DNA from: Chloracidobacterium sp. N | Lineage (GTDB): Bacteria > Acidobacteriota > Blastocatellia > Chloracidobacteriales > Chloracidobacteriaceae | Direction: 5' to 3' | Length of the DNA: 64,000 nt | Assembly (NCBI RefSeq): GCF_018304765.1 | Contig: NZ_CP072643.1 | Span: 806,001-870,000, forward strand | Part shown: positions 8,457-17,822 of the stretch, one piece after another | Position numbering within the stretch: the stretch's first letter is position 1 | How the letters are laid out: each line of letters begins with the position of its first letter | Translations under genes and position numbers: made by a program | Notes under the pieces: model-generated | The model's database searches: none | Told to the model about the DNA's origin: nothing | Seen by the model: the letters and a program-made list of their open reading frames with translations, nothing else

Positions 8457-10241
8457 ATGGCCACCGCGACGTACACTTCACCAACCGTAACCAAAATCGT
8501 TTTGCGTCATGTCAGTGGTTCGCGGGTCAACCAGATTGAGGAATTTCCGCTGGCACACCTGAACGAACTGGAGATCGGGCGTGACGCCGCCTGCCGGGTT
8601 CGCTATGACCCCGACCGGGATGATCTCGTGGGGCGGCATCACGCCAAAATCAGCATCGAGGGTGGAGAACATCCAGTCTTCACGCTGAAAGACCTGGGAA
8701 GTCGCAATGGGACGTACGTCAACCGGCAGCGAATTGCGGCGCCGGTTCGGCTCTATCCGGGCGATGTTGTGCAGCTTGGTCCGGGTGGCCCGGAGTTCAT
8801 CTTTGATGTTGAACCACGTCCACCGGAAGCGCCCCGTCCCACGCGCATTGCCGGTGAGAGCCTGGCTCCAGCGCCGCCCAAAGCAACCCGGATGGCCGAT
8901 GTTCAGCCGCCGGCTGCGATGCCGTCCGTCGCTCTGGCCTCTCCGGCAACGCCTCCGGGTGGGCTGGTTGGCGCTCCGCCGCCTGCCACCTGGCAGCCGC
9001 CAGTTGCCGTGACGCCGGTTGCAGCGGGTGGTGGGATTGGCAAGGCAACGGTCGAACGCCTGATCGGCCAGGCCAAAAGCGACAACCGGTTGACCATCGT
9101 GCTGGTGTCTTCCCTGGTGCTACTCGTTGTGGCCGGATTGGTCAGTTACCTTGGGTATCTGGGATACAAGCAACAGCAGCAGGTGAATACGAAAATTGTT
9201 GCTGCCGAGCAGGAGACCCAACGGGCCAAAAAGGACGCGGAAGTGGCACGCTCGGAAGTCGAGCGTCAGAAGTCAGATGCTCCCCTCGACCCCAGCGCCA
9301 TTGCGGCAGCCAATTCGGCTTCCGTGGTGTATCTCGAAGTCGGCTGGAAACTGATTTTCACCCCGACCGGACAACAGGTGTACCACCGCTACCAGAACGG
9401 ATTGGCGCTGTTTGTGCGCCTTGAAGACGGCACGGTTGAACCGTGGTTGACCACGGATTCAAGGGACAACCGCCCGATTGGCGGCGAACACACGGGCACG
9501 GGGTTTGTCGTGAGTGAGGATGGTTTCCTGCTCACCAACCGGCACGTCGCCGCAAGCTGGAAGTCGCGCTATGAGTTTCCAGATGCCACTGTCATGGTCT
9601 TCGATGTGGGCAGCGGCAATTGCACCTTTCTGGCGACCCTGCCGGAGTGGGTGCCCAGCGAGACGAAGCAGGCCGGAGGGAAGTTTCTCCAGGGTGGCTT
9701 CGAGGGACGCAACGACTATCTCTACGTAACCTTTGCCAACAAAACCCAGCGGATTTTGGGCCAGCTCTCCGTGGCTTCGGACCGCCACGACGTGGCCCTG
9801 GTCAAAATCGGTGTTCCGGGACGGATCAAGCCCGTCGAACTGTTTGACGGCTACGACAGCATCAAGCCCGGCGACAACGTCACCGTGCTTGGTTATCCGG
9901 GGCTGACGCCGAAGCGGTATGGCGTCATTGCATCAAAAGACGTTTTCAACCGTGAGGCGCAGACCAGAGTGGTGCCCAATGTCACCGTCAGTTCGGGCGT
10001 CATCAGTTCCCTGCTGCGCGATGACACCTCGACGACCGTCGCCGGTCGGGACCGGGTGGTGAGCGTCATGGGGGACAGCTATCAGCTCTCCATCAACTCG
10101 ACGGGTCCGGGCAACAGCGGCGGGCCGGTTTTCGATAACCGTGGGCGCGTCATTGCCGTGTTCAATGCGGGCGCCGAACGCGTCACCTACGCCGTGCCGA
10201 TTCGGTATGCCCTGGAGTTGATGAACCCGGGCAGCCGGTAG
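8457..10241 (+). CDS. FHA domain - transmembrane - trypsin-like serine protease
   Basis: A 594-residue protein; AAAGGAG at 8442-8448 sets the ATG. The N-terminal FHA domain (about 15-120) has the phosphothreonine-binding signature GR(41-42), GRHH(59-62) and GSRNGTYVN(81-89). A Pro-rich linker leads to one transmembrane helix (213-237) and a short charged helix rich in E/K. The C-terminal trypsin fold carries the full triad: His in LLTNRHVA (363), Asp in RHDVALVK (445) and Ser in GNSGGPVF (554). The expected topology is a cytoplasmic phosphopeptide reader linked to an HtrA-like protease outside the membrane. There is no PDZ domain. It is the first gene of an operon with a PP2C phosphatase and a Ser/Thr kinase, which suggests that kinase output is read by the FHA domain. 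Confidence 0.9.
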   Translation: MATATYTSPTVTKIVLRHVSGSRVNQIEEFPLAHLNELEIGRDAACRVRYDPDRDDLVGRHHAKISIEGGEHPVFTLKDLGSRNGTYVNRQRIAAPVRLYPGDVVQLGPGGPEFIFDVEPRPPEAPRPTRIAGESLAPAPPKATRMADVQPPAAMPSVALASPATPPGGLVGAPPPATWQPPVAVTPVAAGGGIGKATVERLIGQAKSDNRLTIVLVSSLVLLVVAGLVSYLGYLGYKQQQQVNTKIVAAEQETQRAKKDAEVARSEVERQKSDAPLDPSAIAAANSASVVYLEVGWKLIFTPTGQQVYHRYQNGLALFVRLEDGTVEPWLTTDSRDNRPIGGEHTGTGFVVSEDGFLLTNRHVAASWKSRYEFPDATVMVFDVGSGNCTFLATLPEWVPSETKQAGGKFLQGGFEGRNDYLYVTFANKTQRILGQLSVASDRHDVALVKIGVPGRIKPVELFDGYDSIKPGDNVTVLGYPGLTPKRYGVIASKDVFNREAQTRVVPNVTVSSGVISSLLRDDTSTTVAGRDRVVSVMGDSYQLSINSTGPGNSGGPVFDNRGRVIAVFNAGAERVTYAVPIRYALELMNPGSR

Positions 10242-10295
10242 GCGCTGCCAGAAGCCACGTGTGCCATGTGCGCCGGGCAGAAAGGAGCGACGGCC

Positions 10296-11156
10296 ATGAC
10301 GCAAGGTGTTGGAAACATCCAGCTTTCCCGATTGACGCTGGTGACGGCTCTGCTCAGTGATGTGGGTTGTCAGCGGAGCGTCAATGAAGATTTTGCACTT
10401 TCGGAAGCGCCACCGGCTGAAACGTTGGAAGCTGAGCGCAAGGGCACGCTGATGGTGGTCGCCGATGGTCTTGGCGGTCATGCGGGAGGGGAGGTGGCCA
10501 GCCGGATGGCGGCGGAAGTCATCCGCCGGGTCTATTACACCTCGCCCGCCGAACCGGCTGAAGCTCTGCGGGAGGCTTTTGTCGAAGCCAACCACCTGAT
10601 CTGGGAGACTGCCCGGCGACACCCCCTGCTGCGCGGTATGGGAACGACCTGTACGGCGCTGGCCATTCGGGGGCAGGAAGCCTTTGCGGGCCACGTCGGG
10701 GATACCCGTCTCTACCTGATTCGGGGCGGGCGTATTTATCAGATGACCGAAGATGATTCAGAGGTCATGGAGTACGTCCGCCAGGGGCGCCTGTCACGGG
10801 AAGCCGCTGCGCGGCATCCAGAAAAAAACATCCTGCTCAAGGCGCTGGGTACCAGGCCCACCATCACGCCGGGTTTCTGGGAGCGCCCCTTACGGGTATC
10901 CGTTGGGGATCAGTTTTTGCTGGTGTCGGACGGCCTGCACGACCTTGTCACCGATGAGGAAATGTACGCCGTCCTGCTCGACGCGCCGCCGGACATCGCC
11001 TGTCAACGTTTGGTTGACCTCGCCAAAGCACGTGGCGGCCACGACAACATCACGGTCGGGGTGGTGTGGGCGGCCGGTTCAGAAGGGCCGGCGCGGTCAG
11101 TCGGGGGCGTGCCTCCGCTGCTGCGCGAGACCCGGGAAGCGAGGGTCGTCTCATGA
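10296..11156 (+). CDS. PP2C-family Ser/Thr protein phosphatase
   Basis: A 286-residue cytoplasmic phosphatase. ATG 10296 is preferred over 10266 because AAAGGAG (10281-10287) lies nine bases before it. PP2C motifs are in order: RSVNEDF, VADGLGGHAGGE, MGTTCTAL, GHVGDTRLYL, LVSDGLHDLV and GGHDNITV, supplying the metal-binding aspartates. It resembles Stp/PrpC-type phosphatases that reverse Hanks-type kinase phosphorylation. The stop codon overlaps the start of the kinase gene (ATGA at 11153-11156), so kinase and phosphatase are translationally coupled and should act on the same substrates. Confidence 0.93.
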   Translation: MTQGVGNIQLSRLTLVTALLSDVGCQRSVNEDFALSEAPPAETLEAERKGTLMVVADGLGGHAGGEVASRMAAEVIRRVYYTSPAEPAEALREAFVEANHLIWETARRHPLLRGMGTTCTALAIRGQEAFAGHVGDTRLYLIRGGRIYQMTEDDSEVMEYVRQGRLSREAAARHPEKNILLKALGTRPTITPGFWERPLRVSVGDQFLLVSDGLHDLVTDEEMYAVLLDAPPDIACQRLVDLAKARGGHDNITVGVVWAAGSEGPARSVGGVPPLLRETREARVVS

Positions 11157-12586
11157 TCGGCAGTGTAATTGGCACCTATCGCGTTGAATCCTGCCTGGGA
11201 ACAGGTGGCATGGGGACGGTCTATCGCGGTGTGGATGTCATGCTTGACCGTCCGGTGGCCATCAAGGTTCTCAAGCCGGAACTCGTCAACAACCTGCAAC
11301 TCATCGAGCGGTTTCGTACCGAAGCCGTTCTGCTGGCCAAACTCAATCATCCCAACATTGCGACGCTGTATGGCTTTGTGCCGATTGGCCCGCAGCAGTT
11401 CGCCATGGTGATGGAATTCCTGCCGGGACTGTCCCTCGATGCCTGGCTGCGGCAGTACGGAGCGATGCCGCTGGGGCAGTCCGTTGTCGTGTTTTCCGGC
11501 ATCCTCGATGCCATCGGCCATGCCCACCGGCACGGCATCATTCACCGCGACATCAAGCCGTCCAACGTCATGATATTGCCGGATGGCACACCCAAGGTCA
11601 TGGATTTTGGCATTGCCCGCGCCATGGGGAGCCGCCACCAGACACGGGTCGGCGCCATCGTGGGCACGCTCGAATACATGTCGCCCGAACAAATCCAGGG
11701 CAAGGAAGCCGATGCCCGCAGCGACATCTATGCGTTGGGGATTCTGCTTTACGAAATGCTGACCGGGCGCGTGCCCTTCGTTGCCGACAGTGAGTATGCC
11801 CTGCTTCAGGCGCACATCCACAATCCCCCGCCGCCGCCACAGGTGTTGACGCCGACCATCCCGGAAACCGTCGCCCAGGTGGTCCTGCATGCCTTGGAGA
11901 AAGACCCGCTGCGGCGTTTCCAGACGGCGGAAGAATTCAAGCTGGCCCTGTCGCTGGCTGCTGCGCCGGGCCTCGCTTCAGTTCCTGCCCACCTGCGCGT
12001 GGCCGTTCAACTTCCACACGCGCCGCCGCCCGTAACACCCGTGGCGCCTGTGGCCGCACCTTTCATGCCGCCGGCCATGGCCATACCGTCTGTGGCCAAC
12101 CCCACCCTGCCACGTCCGGCGTTGAAGCCAACCGAACCGCCGTGGCGCAAGGTGCTCACCTGGGGCCTGGCCGGCTTTGCCGTCTTTGCGTTTCTGCTGG
12201 CGATGCTGGCTTATGTCTGGGTGCACCGCCACCCGGCCATGCCACCGACAGGCAGCGTGACGACACTGCCTCCGCCACCAGGCAGGGAATCAGCTTCTTC
12301 CCAAATACCTGCCGCGACATCGCCGGTATCCATCGAGGAACGGCCGACCATGGTTCCGGAAACTGATCCAGAGAACACTCAGACCTTGCCACCACCCGGA
12401 GCGCCGGTTGGCTCGACCCCGGCAACACCACCACCGGTGGTTCCGCCACCGGTGGCATCCGACCGGGCGACGGCGCCGGAAGAGTCCAGGGAAAAGCCAT
12501 CGCCGAAACGCAGGGACAAAGACCGCGCCGTGGTAAGCGAGCGTGAACGCCGCCGCCGCGAGGACCTCAAAGCCCTCGACCAGTGA
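11153..12586 (+). CDS. Membrane-anchored Hanks-type Ser/Thr protein kinase
   Basis: A 477-residue kinase. The Gly-loop GTGGMGTVY (16-24), the Lys in VAIKVLK (38), HRDIKPSN (131-138), DFG (151-153) and a bacterial-type MSPEQ motif are present, so it should be active. The kinase domain is followed by a Pro/Ala-rich linker, one transmembrane helix at about 333-357, and a Pro/Thr-rich extracytoplasmic tail ending in a strongly basic/acidic segment. The tail holds no PASTA or other sensor domain that I recognise. The gene overlaps the PP2C gene by four bases and completes an FHA-protease/phosphatase/kinase unit. A 33-bp gap separates it from the next gene, which may be cotranscribed. Confidence 0.93.
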   Translation: MIGSVIGTYRVESCLGTGGMGTVYRGVDVMLDRPVAIKVLKPELVNNLQLIERFRTEAVLLAKLNHPNIATLYGFVPIGPQQFAMVMEFLPGLSLDAWLRQYGAMPLGQSVVVFSGILDAIGHAHRHGIIHRDIKPSNVMILPDGTPKVMDFGIARAMGSRHQTRVGAIVGTLEYMSPEQIQGKEADARSDIYALGILLYEMLTGRVPFVADSEYALLQAHIHNPPPPPQVLTPTIPETVAQVVLHALEKDPLRRFQTAEEFKLALSLAAAPGLASVPAHLRVAVQLPHAPPPVTPVAPVAAPFMPPAMAIPSVANPTLPRPALKPTEPPWRKVLTWGLAGFAVFAFLLAMLAYVWVHRHPAMPPTGSVTTLPPPPGRESASSQIPAATSPVSIEERPTMVPETDPENTQTLPPPGAPVGSTPATPPPVVPPPVASDRATAPEESREKPSPKRRDKDRAVVSERERRRREDLKALDQ

Positions 12587-12619
12587 CGGCGCACTGACCG
12601 GGAGAAAGTGAGGTGGACG

Positions 12620-13645
12620 ATGAACCGCAGAGGAGGACCTTCCCGGTTGTGGACTTTCTTCGTCTTTATGATCGTTTTTCCCCTCATCCTGAGTTGGCAG
12701 TTTTCCAGCTCCGAGATGCTTCTCGTTGCGGGCCAAGCGCCCCAGGCTGCCAGACAGAAACCGGGGCGACAAACCACCGCCCGCGCCAAGCGTCCGATTC
12801 GCTTGCCCGGTTTGACACAGGCCCTCCGCATCAATGGCCTGTCAACGGCAGAGATTATCCGTGAGATTGAACGGCGCGGGGTTGATTTCGAGCTTACAGA
12901 CGAGAACGAGCAGGCATTGCTGGCCGCCGGTGCCACGCCCGAAATTATCGAGGCTGTACGCCTCAACTACCGTGGCATCCTGGCAGACCCGGTTGGCATG
13001 TACGAGAACGATACCCAGTCCAATGCCACGGCGACGAACAACAACGCATCGTCCTGGAAACAGGATGCTGAGTCGTCAGTCAACACGCCGCCGCCCCCAA
13101 CTCCAGGGCCGGACTATGATGAAATTTTCGACCAGGGGGTGGCGGCCCTGCGCAGTGAGCAGGCCGATCTGGCACTGACCCACTTCACGACGGCCGCCAG
13201 CTTGAATCCTTCCGACCCGCGTGCCTTCTCGATGCTGGGGATGACCTGTCTTTACTGGAAGCCGGACCTCGCGATGGCTGAACGCCACATGCGGCGCGCC
13301 ATCGAGTTGGGCGGCAGTGCCGCATTACGGGTAGCCCACGACCACGATGGTTTCTTCACCAGCGTTTGCTTTGGCTCCCTGTTCATCAGTTCCCAGGATG
13401 TGACCTTCCGGGCGGATGATGGCCAACATACCTTTGCCGCCACCCGCGACAGCATCAGGGAATTCAAACTCAACGCCTTCGTCGGGTCGGAATACGGCGC
13501 TTTTCACATCAAGGTGCGCACGGGTCAGAACCAGACCAAAAACTTCAACTTTGCCCCCCGGACACAGCAGCGTTCTGAATCAGAGCTGGCTATCCGGCTC
13601 TACAACGCCGCCGGACTGACGCGCCTCCCGCCCTCCAGGGACTAG
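12620..13645 (+). CDS. Exported TPR protein, paralogue 1
   Basis: A 341-residue protein with a signal peptide (hydrophobic core LWTFFVFMIVFPLILSW). GAGGTGG lies just before ATG 12620; an in-frame GTG at 12608 is less likely. Residues about 60-110 match a small helical motif common in acidobacterial proteins (STAEIIREIERRGVDFELTD...LLAAGATPEIIEAVR). A TPR pair follows (YDEIFDQGVAALRSEQADLALTHF...MLGMTCLYWKP). The C-terminal 110 residues, from HDHDGFF, form a beta-rich domain I do not recognise. That part is closely repeated in the next gene. The function is unknown; its position behind the kinase operon hints at an envelope role. Confidence 0.75.
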   Translation: MNRRGGPSRLWTFFVFMIVFPLILSWQFSSSEMLLVAGQAPQAARQKPGRQTTARAKRPIRLPGLTQALRINGLSTAEIIREIERRGVDFELTDENEQALLAAGATPEIIEAVRLNYRGILADPVGMYENDTQSNATATNNNASSWKQDAESSVNTPPPPTPGPDYDEIFDQGVAALRSEQADLALTHFTTAASLNPSDPRAFSMLGMTCLYWKPDLAMAERHMRRAIELGGSAALRVAHDHDGFFTSVCFGSLFISSQDVTFRADDGQHTFAATRDSIREFKLNAFVGSEYGAFHIKVRTGQNQTKNFNFAPRTQQRSESELAIRLYNAAGLTRLPPSRD

Positions 13646-13656
13646 CCTCCTCCAAC

Positions 13657-13690
13657 CGTGTGTGGTGAAATCAAAACATCACCACACACG
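13657..13690 (+). terminator. Hairpin after TPR paralogue 1
   Basis: A perfect 12-bp stem, CGTGTGTGGTGA (13657-13668) with TCACCACACACG (13679-13690), surrounds a ten-base loop and starts 12 bases after the stop codon. There is no T-run, so intrinsic termination is not certain. The next gene has a related hairpin in the same position. Confidence 0.55.
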
Positions 13691-13858
13691 CATTGGTCAG
13701 TCTGTCACGAGGGGACTGCCTGCCGGCAGCAGCCAAAGGGCGTCAACCCGGCAGAGGGTTCCGGCCGTGAACGTGCCATGACGGGCGCGCAAGTGCTGCT
13801 GTCAAGCCCTCAACCTGTGACTTCTGACTGACCGGGAAGAAGAGAGGTCGGGGGAGCG

Positions 13859-14704
13859 ATGAACCACAAAAAGAGGCCTTCCCGGTTGTGGGTCTGCCTT
13901 GTCTTTCTGGCTTTTCCGGCACTGACGCTGAGTGGGCAACCGTCGGTTTCCGGGAAGAACCTGGCTTCTGAACGGTTGCGCCAGACCGTCAAACAGAAAA
14001 CCAGGCGACAAACCGCCGGTATCGGACATCCCATGCGCCCGGTTGGGCGGGCAGAATGTTTTTCCCTCAACCACCCAAGCTGCAAAGGCGTTGCCCCACC
14101 CCACAACTGGAGGTCCTCCGACAACCCCCCGCAGGACCCGGCGCAGAATACGCCGCCTTCCGATGCCTGGGCGCCGCAGTATGAACCTCTCCTGAAGCAG
14201 GGCATGGAGGCCCTGTGGAGAAACGAACCGGATAAGGCAGAGCGTCTCCTGACCAAAGCGGCCGATCTGGAACCTTCCGGTCCCTACGCCTTCTCACTGT
14301 TGGGACTGTGCAGTCTCTACTGGAAGCAGGAGGTGGCGGTCGCCGAGTTTTACATGCGCGAGGCCATCAAGCTGGGGGGAAGTGCTGTGTTCCGGGTCTT
14401 CCATGACCACGACGGCCTCTTTGTGCGCATCTGTACCGGCTATCTGTATATCAGCGCCGACGGCATGGAGTTCCGGGCTGACGACGCCCAACATAGCTTT
14501 ACCGCTGACCATGGCAGCATCCGGGAGTTCCTCCCTAATGAGTTCGTCGGATCGGAGTATGCCGCCTTCCATGTCAAGCTGCGTGACAGCCAGAAAAAGA
14601 CGAAAAACTACAACTTCGCCCCCTGGACGAATCGGTATAACGAAACCGACCTTGCTCTGCGGGTCTATAGATTTGCCACGAGGATACAGCCCGCCACCCC
14701 ATAG
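13859..14704 (+). CDS. Exported TPR protein, paralogue 2
   Basis: A 281-residue paralogue of the preceding protein. The signal peptide (RLWVCLVFLAFPALTLSG), TPR pair (YEPLLKQGMEALWRNEPDKA...LLGLCSLYWKQ) and the C-terminal HDHDG...YISADGMEFRADDAQHSF...KNYNFAP domain align with it, but the STAEII/RGVDF helical motif is missing. Even the leader is similar: GACCGGGA(A)GAA before both, then a purine-rich site and ATGAACC. The whole unit, including the following hairpin, seems to have been duplicated and then diverged. The function is unknown. Confidence 0.75.
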   Translation: MNHKKRPSRLWVCLVFLAFPALTLSGQPSVSGKNLASERLRQTVKQKTRRQTAGIGHPMRPVGRAECFSLNHPSCKGVAPPHNWRSSDNPPQDPAQNTPPSDAWAPQYEPLLKQGMEALWRNEPDKAERLLTKAADLEPSGPYAFSLLGLCSLYWKQEVAVAEFYMREAIKLGGSAVFRVFHDHDGLFVRICTGYLYISADGMEFRADDAQHSFTADHGSIREFLPNEFVGSEYAAFHVKLRDSQKKTKNYNFAPWTNRYNETDLALRVYRFATRIQPATP

Positions 14705-14723
14705 CCTTGACCTCCCAAAAACT

Positions 14724-14755
14724 GTGGGTGGTGAGCTTGAGACCTCACCACCCAC
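14724..14755. terminator. Hairpin between convergent genes, related to 13657-13690
   Basis: GTGGGTGGTGAG (14724-14735) pairs perfectly with CTCACCACCCAC (14744-14755) around an eight-base loop. It lies 19 bases after the TPR paralogue stop and before the end of the convergent peptidoglycan hydrolase gene, so it may stop transcription from both sides. There is no clear T-run. Confidence 0.55.
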
Positions 14756-14788
14756 GGGATTGACTCACGTCTGCCTGTTGCCAGGAAC

Positions 14789-16780
14789 TTAGGATTGGCC
14801 GCGGGCAATCGCGTCAAACTGCGTCAAATTGTACTGCCGCATGAGGCTGTGCAGCTTGTTCGTGTATTCCGGGTCCGTGGCATACCCGGCGCGGTGAATT
14901 TCCGCTGCAAACCGGAAGGCATCGTGCGTGTGCCGCATGGCTTCAGCATAGCGCCGGTTCTGGGTGAAGAGCCGCGCATGGTCGGCAAACGATTCCTGCG
15001 GCGTATGATACCTGCGGAATTGCGCGTTCACGTAAACGTCACGCCCGTTGATGACTTCGCGCGTCCGCATCGTCACCGAGCCGGCCGGCCCCGTGCCCTT
15101 GATACCGAAAAAGTTATTTGCCTGGCGGGACAACTCTGAGCGGCCCCAGCCGCTTTCCAGAATGGCCTGGGCAATGGTGACGGAAGCTGGCACGCCGGTC
15201 TCCCGCTGGTTGCGGATGGCATCTGCCGCAATCGAATCAATGAAGGCATTGCCCGTGCGTGGAATCTGCCCGATGGGTGCACTCCCACCCACGCCGGATG
15301 GCGGCGGACCCGGATTGGGTGTGGGCGCCGGGGCCGGGCGCGGCGCTGGCGCCGGTGTCCCGGATGACGGCGGCAGGCGCAGTTCCTGACCGGGATAGAT
15401 AAGGTTCGGGTTGCGGATGTTGTTGAGCCGGACGAGTTCATCCACCGTCGTTCCGTGCCGCTGTGCAATCTGGGATAGCGTATCGCCGGGGCGTACCGTG
15501 TACGTCCGGGCCGGCAGGCGCAGTTCCTGACCGGGATAGATGAGGTTCGGGTTGCGGATGTTGTTGAGCCGGACGAGTTCATCCACGGTCGTCCCGTGCC
15601 GCTGTGCAATCTGGGACAGCGTATCGCCGGGGCGTACCGTGTAGGTGCTGCCACCACCCTGCACCCGTGCCAGGGCCTGGGTCAGTGCCTGCCGGGTCTG
15701 TGGCCCGTAAATGCCGTCCACGGTGATGCCAGCATCCCGCTGGAAGGCGCGCAGGGCGGCATCCGTCCGGGGACCGAAAACGCCAGGGCCGGTGTTGTAG
15801 GCGGCTTCGGTCATGTAGCCAAGCCGGATGAGGGATTGCTGAAGCGCGCGGACGGCTTCACCCCGGTCGCCCTGCCGCAGTGTGGCCTGTGGCAGCCCGG
15901 TGGTCGGAGGTGTCGTGCTGGGAGGTGTTGCCGGTGGCGGCGTTGGAGCTGGCGGTTGCGGGGTCGGTGTGGGGGCGGGCGATGAACCGCCGGCTGCACG
16001 TCCCCGGTCATTGACCCAGTATTCAACCGGCCGGCTTCCGAAGGTGTCGCGTACGTGGGCGTAGTTGACATTGGTCGAACCGGCCTGCGCAATGGCCGGA
16101 CCGCGCTCGTTGATGTTGCCCGGACGCACGATGGCCACGTGGCCAATCCCGCCTGGGTTCTTCCACCCGACCATCGTCGGGTGTCCCTCATTGGCCAATC
16201 GCTGGGCTTCTTCGGCGCTGACCCGCCGCCAGCCGTGCTGCGCGCCGTGCTGGCGCAGCCAGTCCATGGTGGCATTGGCGTCGAGTTCACGGCTCTGGCT
16301 GTAGTTGTAAACAGTCGTTGGCTGACCGGTCCGTTTGTCCACCCAGTGCGGAATTTCAGCCCCCATGGCGCGGGTGACATCCCAGACAAAAATGTTGCAG
16401 AACGTGTCCTTGATGCCGTCGCCGCTGGAGTCACGGATGGCGTAGCGCGGGTTGTGCGCTACGGCAAACTGGTTGATGACGTTGTTGTAGGTCTCCGGTG
16501 TCCGGTGGTTGGGATCACCTTTGAGCGGCGCATCAATCGGGCGCGCGGCATTGGTGTTCGTCGTCCCGGGTGCCGGGCGTGTGCCGTCGTAGATGAGGCC
16601 CGATGTCAGCCGCGCGCGCGTCATGGCGCCGGCGGTGGAAAGTTCTGCCCGGCGCGTGGCGGCTTCCTGGGGTGTGGCCGTGGCAGCGCTGGTCGTCTGA
16701 CGGCGTGCCGTTGTTGCCGGGCTTGTGGTTTGACGTGAGACGGGAGGTGGCGAGGAAACCTGCCGGGTACGAACAGACAT
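14789..16780 (-). CDS. Modular peptidoglycan hydrolase: CHAP-like, PG-binding, two LysM, GH73
   Basis: A 663-residue protein; ATG at 16780 follows GAGAGG by about ten bases. An N-terminal Ser/Thr/Pro-rich region lacks a normal signal peptide. A CHAP/NlpC-like amidase module follows, with the probable Cys in [11 protein letters not shown] (about residue 130) and His in GGIGHVAIV. Next come a Pro-rich linker, a PG_binding_1 domain ([17 protein letters not shown]), two almost identical LysM domains ([19 protein letters not shown], twice), another linker and a GH73/FlgJ-type glucosaminidase with the probable catalytic Glu in [13 protein letters not shown]. It should bind and cut cell-wall glycan and perhaps stem peptides. 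How it leaves the cytoplasm is unclear. It could be a prophage or autolysin type enzyme, but no phage genes surround it. Confidence 0.85.
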   Translation of the reverse strand: MSVRTRQVSSPPPVSRQTTSPATTARRQTTSAATATPQEAATRRAELSTAGAMTRARLTSGLIYDGTRPAPGTTNTNAARPIDAPLKGDPNHRTPETYNNVINQFAVAHNPRYAIRDSSGDGIKDTFCNIFVWDVTRAMGAEIPHWVDKRTGQPTTVYNYSQSRELDANATMDWLRQHGAQHGWRRVSAEEAQRLANEGHPTMVGWKNPGGIGHVAIVRPGNINERGPAIAQAGSTNVNYAHVRDTFGSRPVEYWVNDRGRAAGGSSPAPTPTPQPPAPTPPPATPPSTTPPTTGLPQATLRQGDRGEAVRALQQSLIRLGYMTEAAYNTGPGVFGPRTDAALRAFQRDAGITVDGIYGPQTRQALTQALARVQGGGSTYTVRPGDTLSQIAQRHGTTVDELVRLNNIRNPNLIYPGQELRLPARTYTVRPGDTLSQIAQRHGTTVDELVRLNNIRNPNLIYPGQELRLPPSSGTPAPAPRPAPAPTPNPGPPPSGVGGSAPIGQIPRTGNAFIDSIAADAIRNQRETGVPASVTIAQAILESGWGRSELSRQANNFFGIKGTGPAGSVTMRTREVINGRDVYVNAQFRRYHTPQESFADHARLFTQNRRYAEAMRHTHDAFRFAAEIHRAGYATDPEYTNKLHSLMRQYNLTQFDAIARGQS
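15372..15644 (-). repeat. Two near-identical 132-bp LysM-coding direct repeats
   Basis: Bases 15372-15503 and 15513-15644 repeat with a 141-bp period and only a few silent or single-base differences. They encode the two LysM modules of the peptidoglycan hydrolase. The similarity at DNA level points to recent duplication or gene conversion. Confidence 0.85.
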
Positions 16781-17149
16781 AGCGCGAGCCTCTCTTTTCC
16801 GGGGTCGGGATTCCAGGGATTGCGGCCACATTCATGACCTTCTGACCTGGCAACCAGGTTATCGGGTGGCTTCGGCAGATGTTGCATCCATGTTGCCGAA
16901 AAACATGCTGATGTTCTCCAACAAGCCTTCGCTTCCGGCGTCGCTTTTGATGAATGCTGCTAGAAAAACCGGCGTGAGTGATGTACTTGTGAAGTGTGGT
17001 CCTCTTGAAGCTGAACGACTGACCAGGTTGTGTTGGCACTTGGGGACGGCCGGCTGGCTCCTGCTCTATGACGAAAGGAAGGCAACGGGAAGCTGCGGCC
17101 TGTGCGCGAAGTTTCGGGAATGCTACTGAAGAAACGAGGCTCCCCCTCT
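16781..17149. other. Divergent intergenic region
   Basis: These 369 bases separate the peptidoglycan hydrolase from the sigma factor gene and must hold promoters for both. I found no convincing -35/-10 pair, palindrome or RNA gene. Part of it (17102-17149) would be coding if the sigma factor starts at an earlier in-frame codon. Confidence 0.5.
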
Positions 17150-17779
17150 ATGCCGGACTCCCTTGCCTGCCTTGCCTCCACCACGACCTTCGTGGAGCGG
17201 GATGTTTCTCCACCGGACAGCAACCAGGCTGGCATCAATCAACTTGTGGAAGATGTCTATGCTGAGTTGCACCGTCTGGCGCACGCTCACATGCGGCGCG
17301 AACAGGGACTGCATACCCTGCAAACCACGGCGCTCGTTCACGAAACCTACCTGCGACTGGCCAAGTGCAAGCACCTGAACCTTTCGGACCGGCGGCTGTT
17401 TTTCGGTCTGGCCAGTCGGGTCATGCGCCACATTCTGGTGGACTACGCCCGTAGCGCCAGAGCGGCCAAGCGTGGCGCGGACTGCCGTCTGGTGTCGCTT
17501 CAGGAGATGCCGGCAGTGGCCGGACTGCCAAGCGCGGACATTCTGGCCCTGCACGAGGCCCTGCTCCGCCTCGAAGCCCACGACCCCAGATTGGGGCAGG
17601 TACTTGAACTGCATGCCTTTGGCGGGTTGACCAACCTGGAAATTGCCGAGGCGCTGGGGTTGTCGCTTCGCACCGTCAATCGGGAGCTGGCACTGGCCCG
17701 GGCCTGGTTACGGCGTTTCCTGTCCGTCAGTACGCCGGGTTCTGACGCTGAAGCCGCGGGCTGCCCGACGGCGGCCTGA
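17150..17779 (+). CDS. ECF-type RNA polymerase sigma factor (TIGR02999-like)
   Basis: About 209 residues from ATG 17150, which has GAGG ten bases upstream; in-frame ATG 17120 and GTG 17102 are alternatives. The sigma2 region reads INQLVEDVYAELHRLAHAHMRRE...TALVHETYLRLAK and FGLASRVMRHILVDYARSARAAKRG. The sigma4 helix-turn-helix is LTNLEIAEALGLSLRTVNRELALARAWL. The HxMRRE...QTTALVHEAY-like signature is that of the ECF group found in Acidobacteria and Planctomycetes beside Ser/Thr kinases. A large kinase gene follows 43 bp downstream and no anti-sigma factor is present, so kinase control of the sigma factor is a reasonable inference. Confidence 0.9.
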   Translation: MPDSLACLASTTTFVERDVSPPDSNQAGINQLVEDVYAELHRLAHAHMRREQGLHTLQTTALVHETYLRLAKCKHLNLSDRRLFFGLASRVMRHILVDYARSARAAKRGADCRLVSLQEMPAVAGLPSADILALHEALLRLEAHDPRLGQVLELHAFGGLTNLEIAEALGLSLRTVNRELALARAWLRRFLSVSTPGSDAEAAGCPTAA

Positions 17780-17822
17780 TTCGTCAGTTTTCCCAAAAAC
17801 AGAAGCAGGAGGTCATCCCCCC

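Noticed and set aside
8457-12586. Type VI secretion regulatory trio
   Set aside because: FHA, PP2C and kinase genes occur with type VI secretion, but the FHA protein here is fused to a protease and no secretion structural gene is nearby.
14789-16780. Prophage endolysin
   Set aside because: The domains could fit, but there are no holin, tail, capsid or integrase genes around it.
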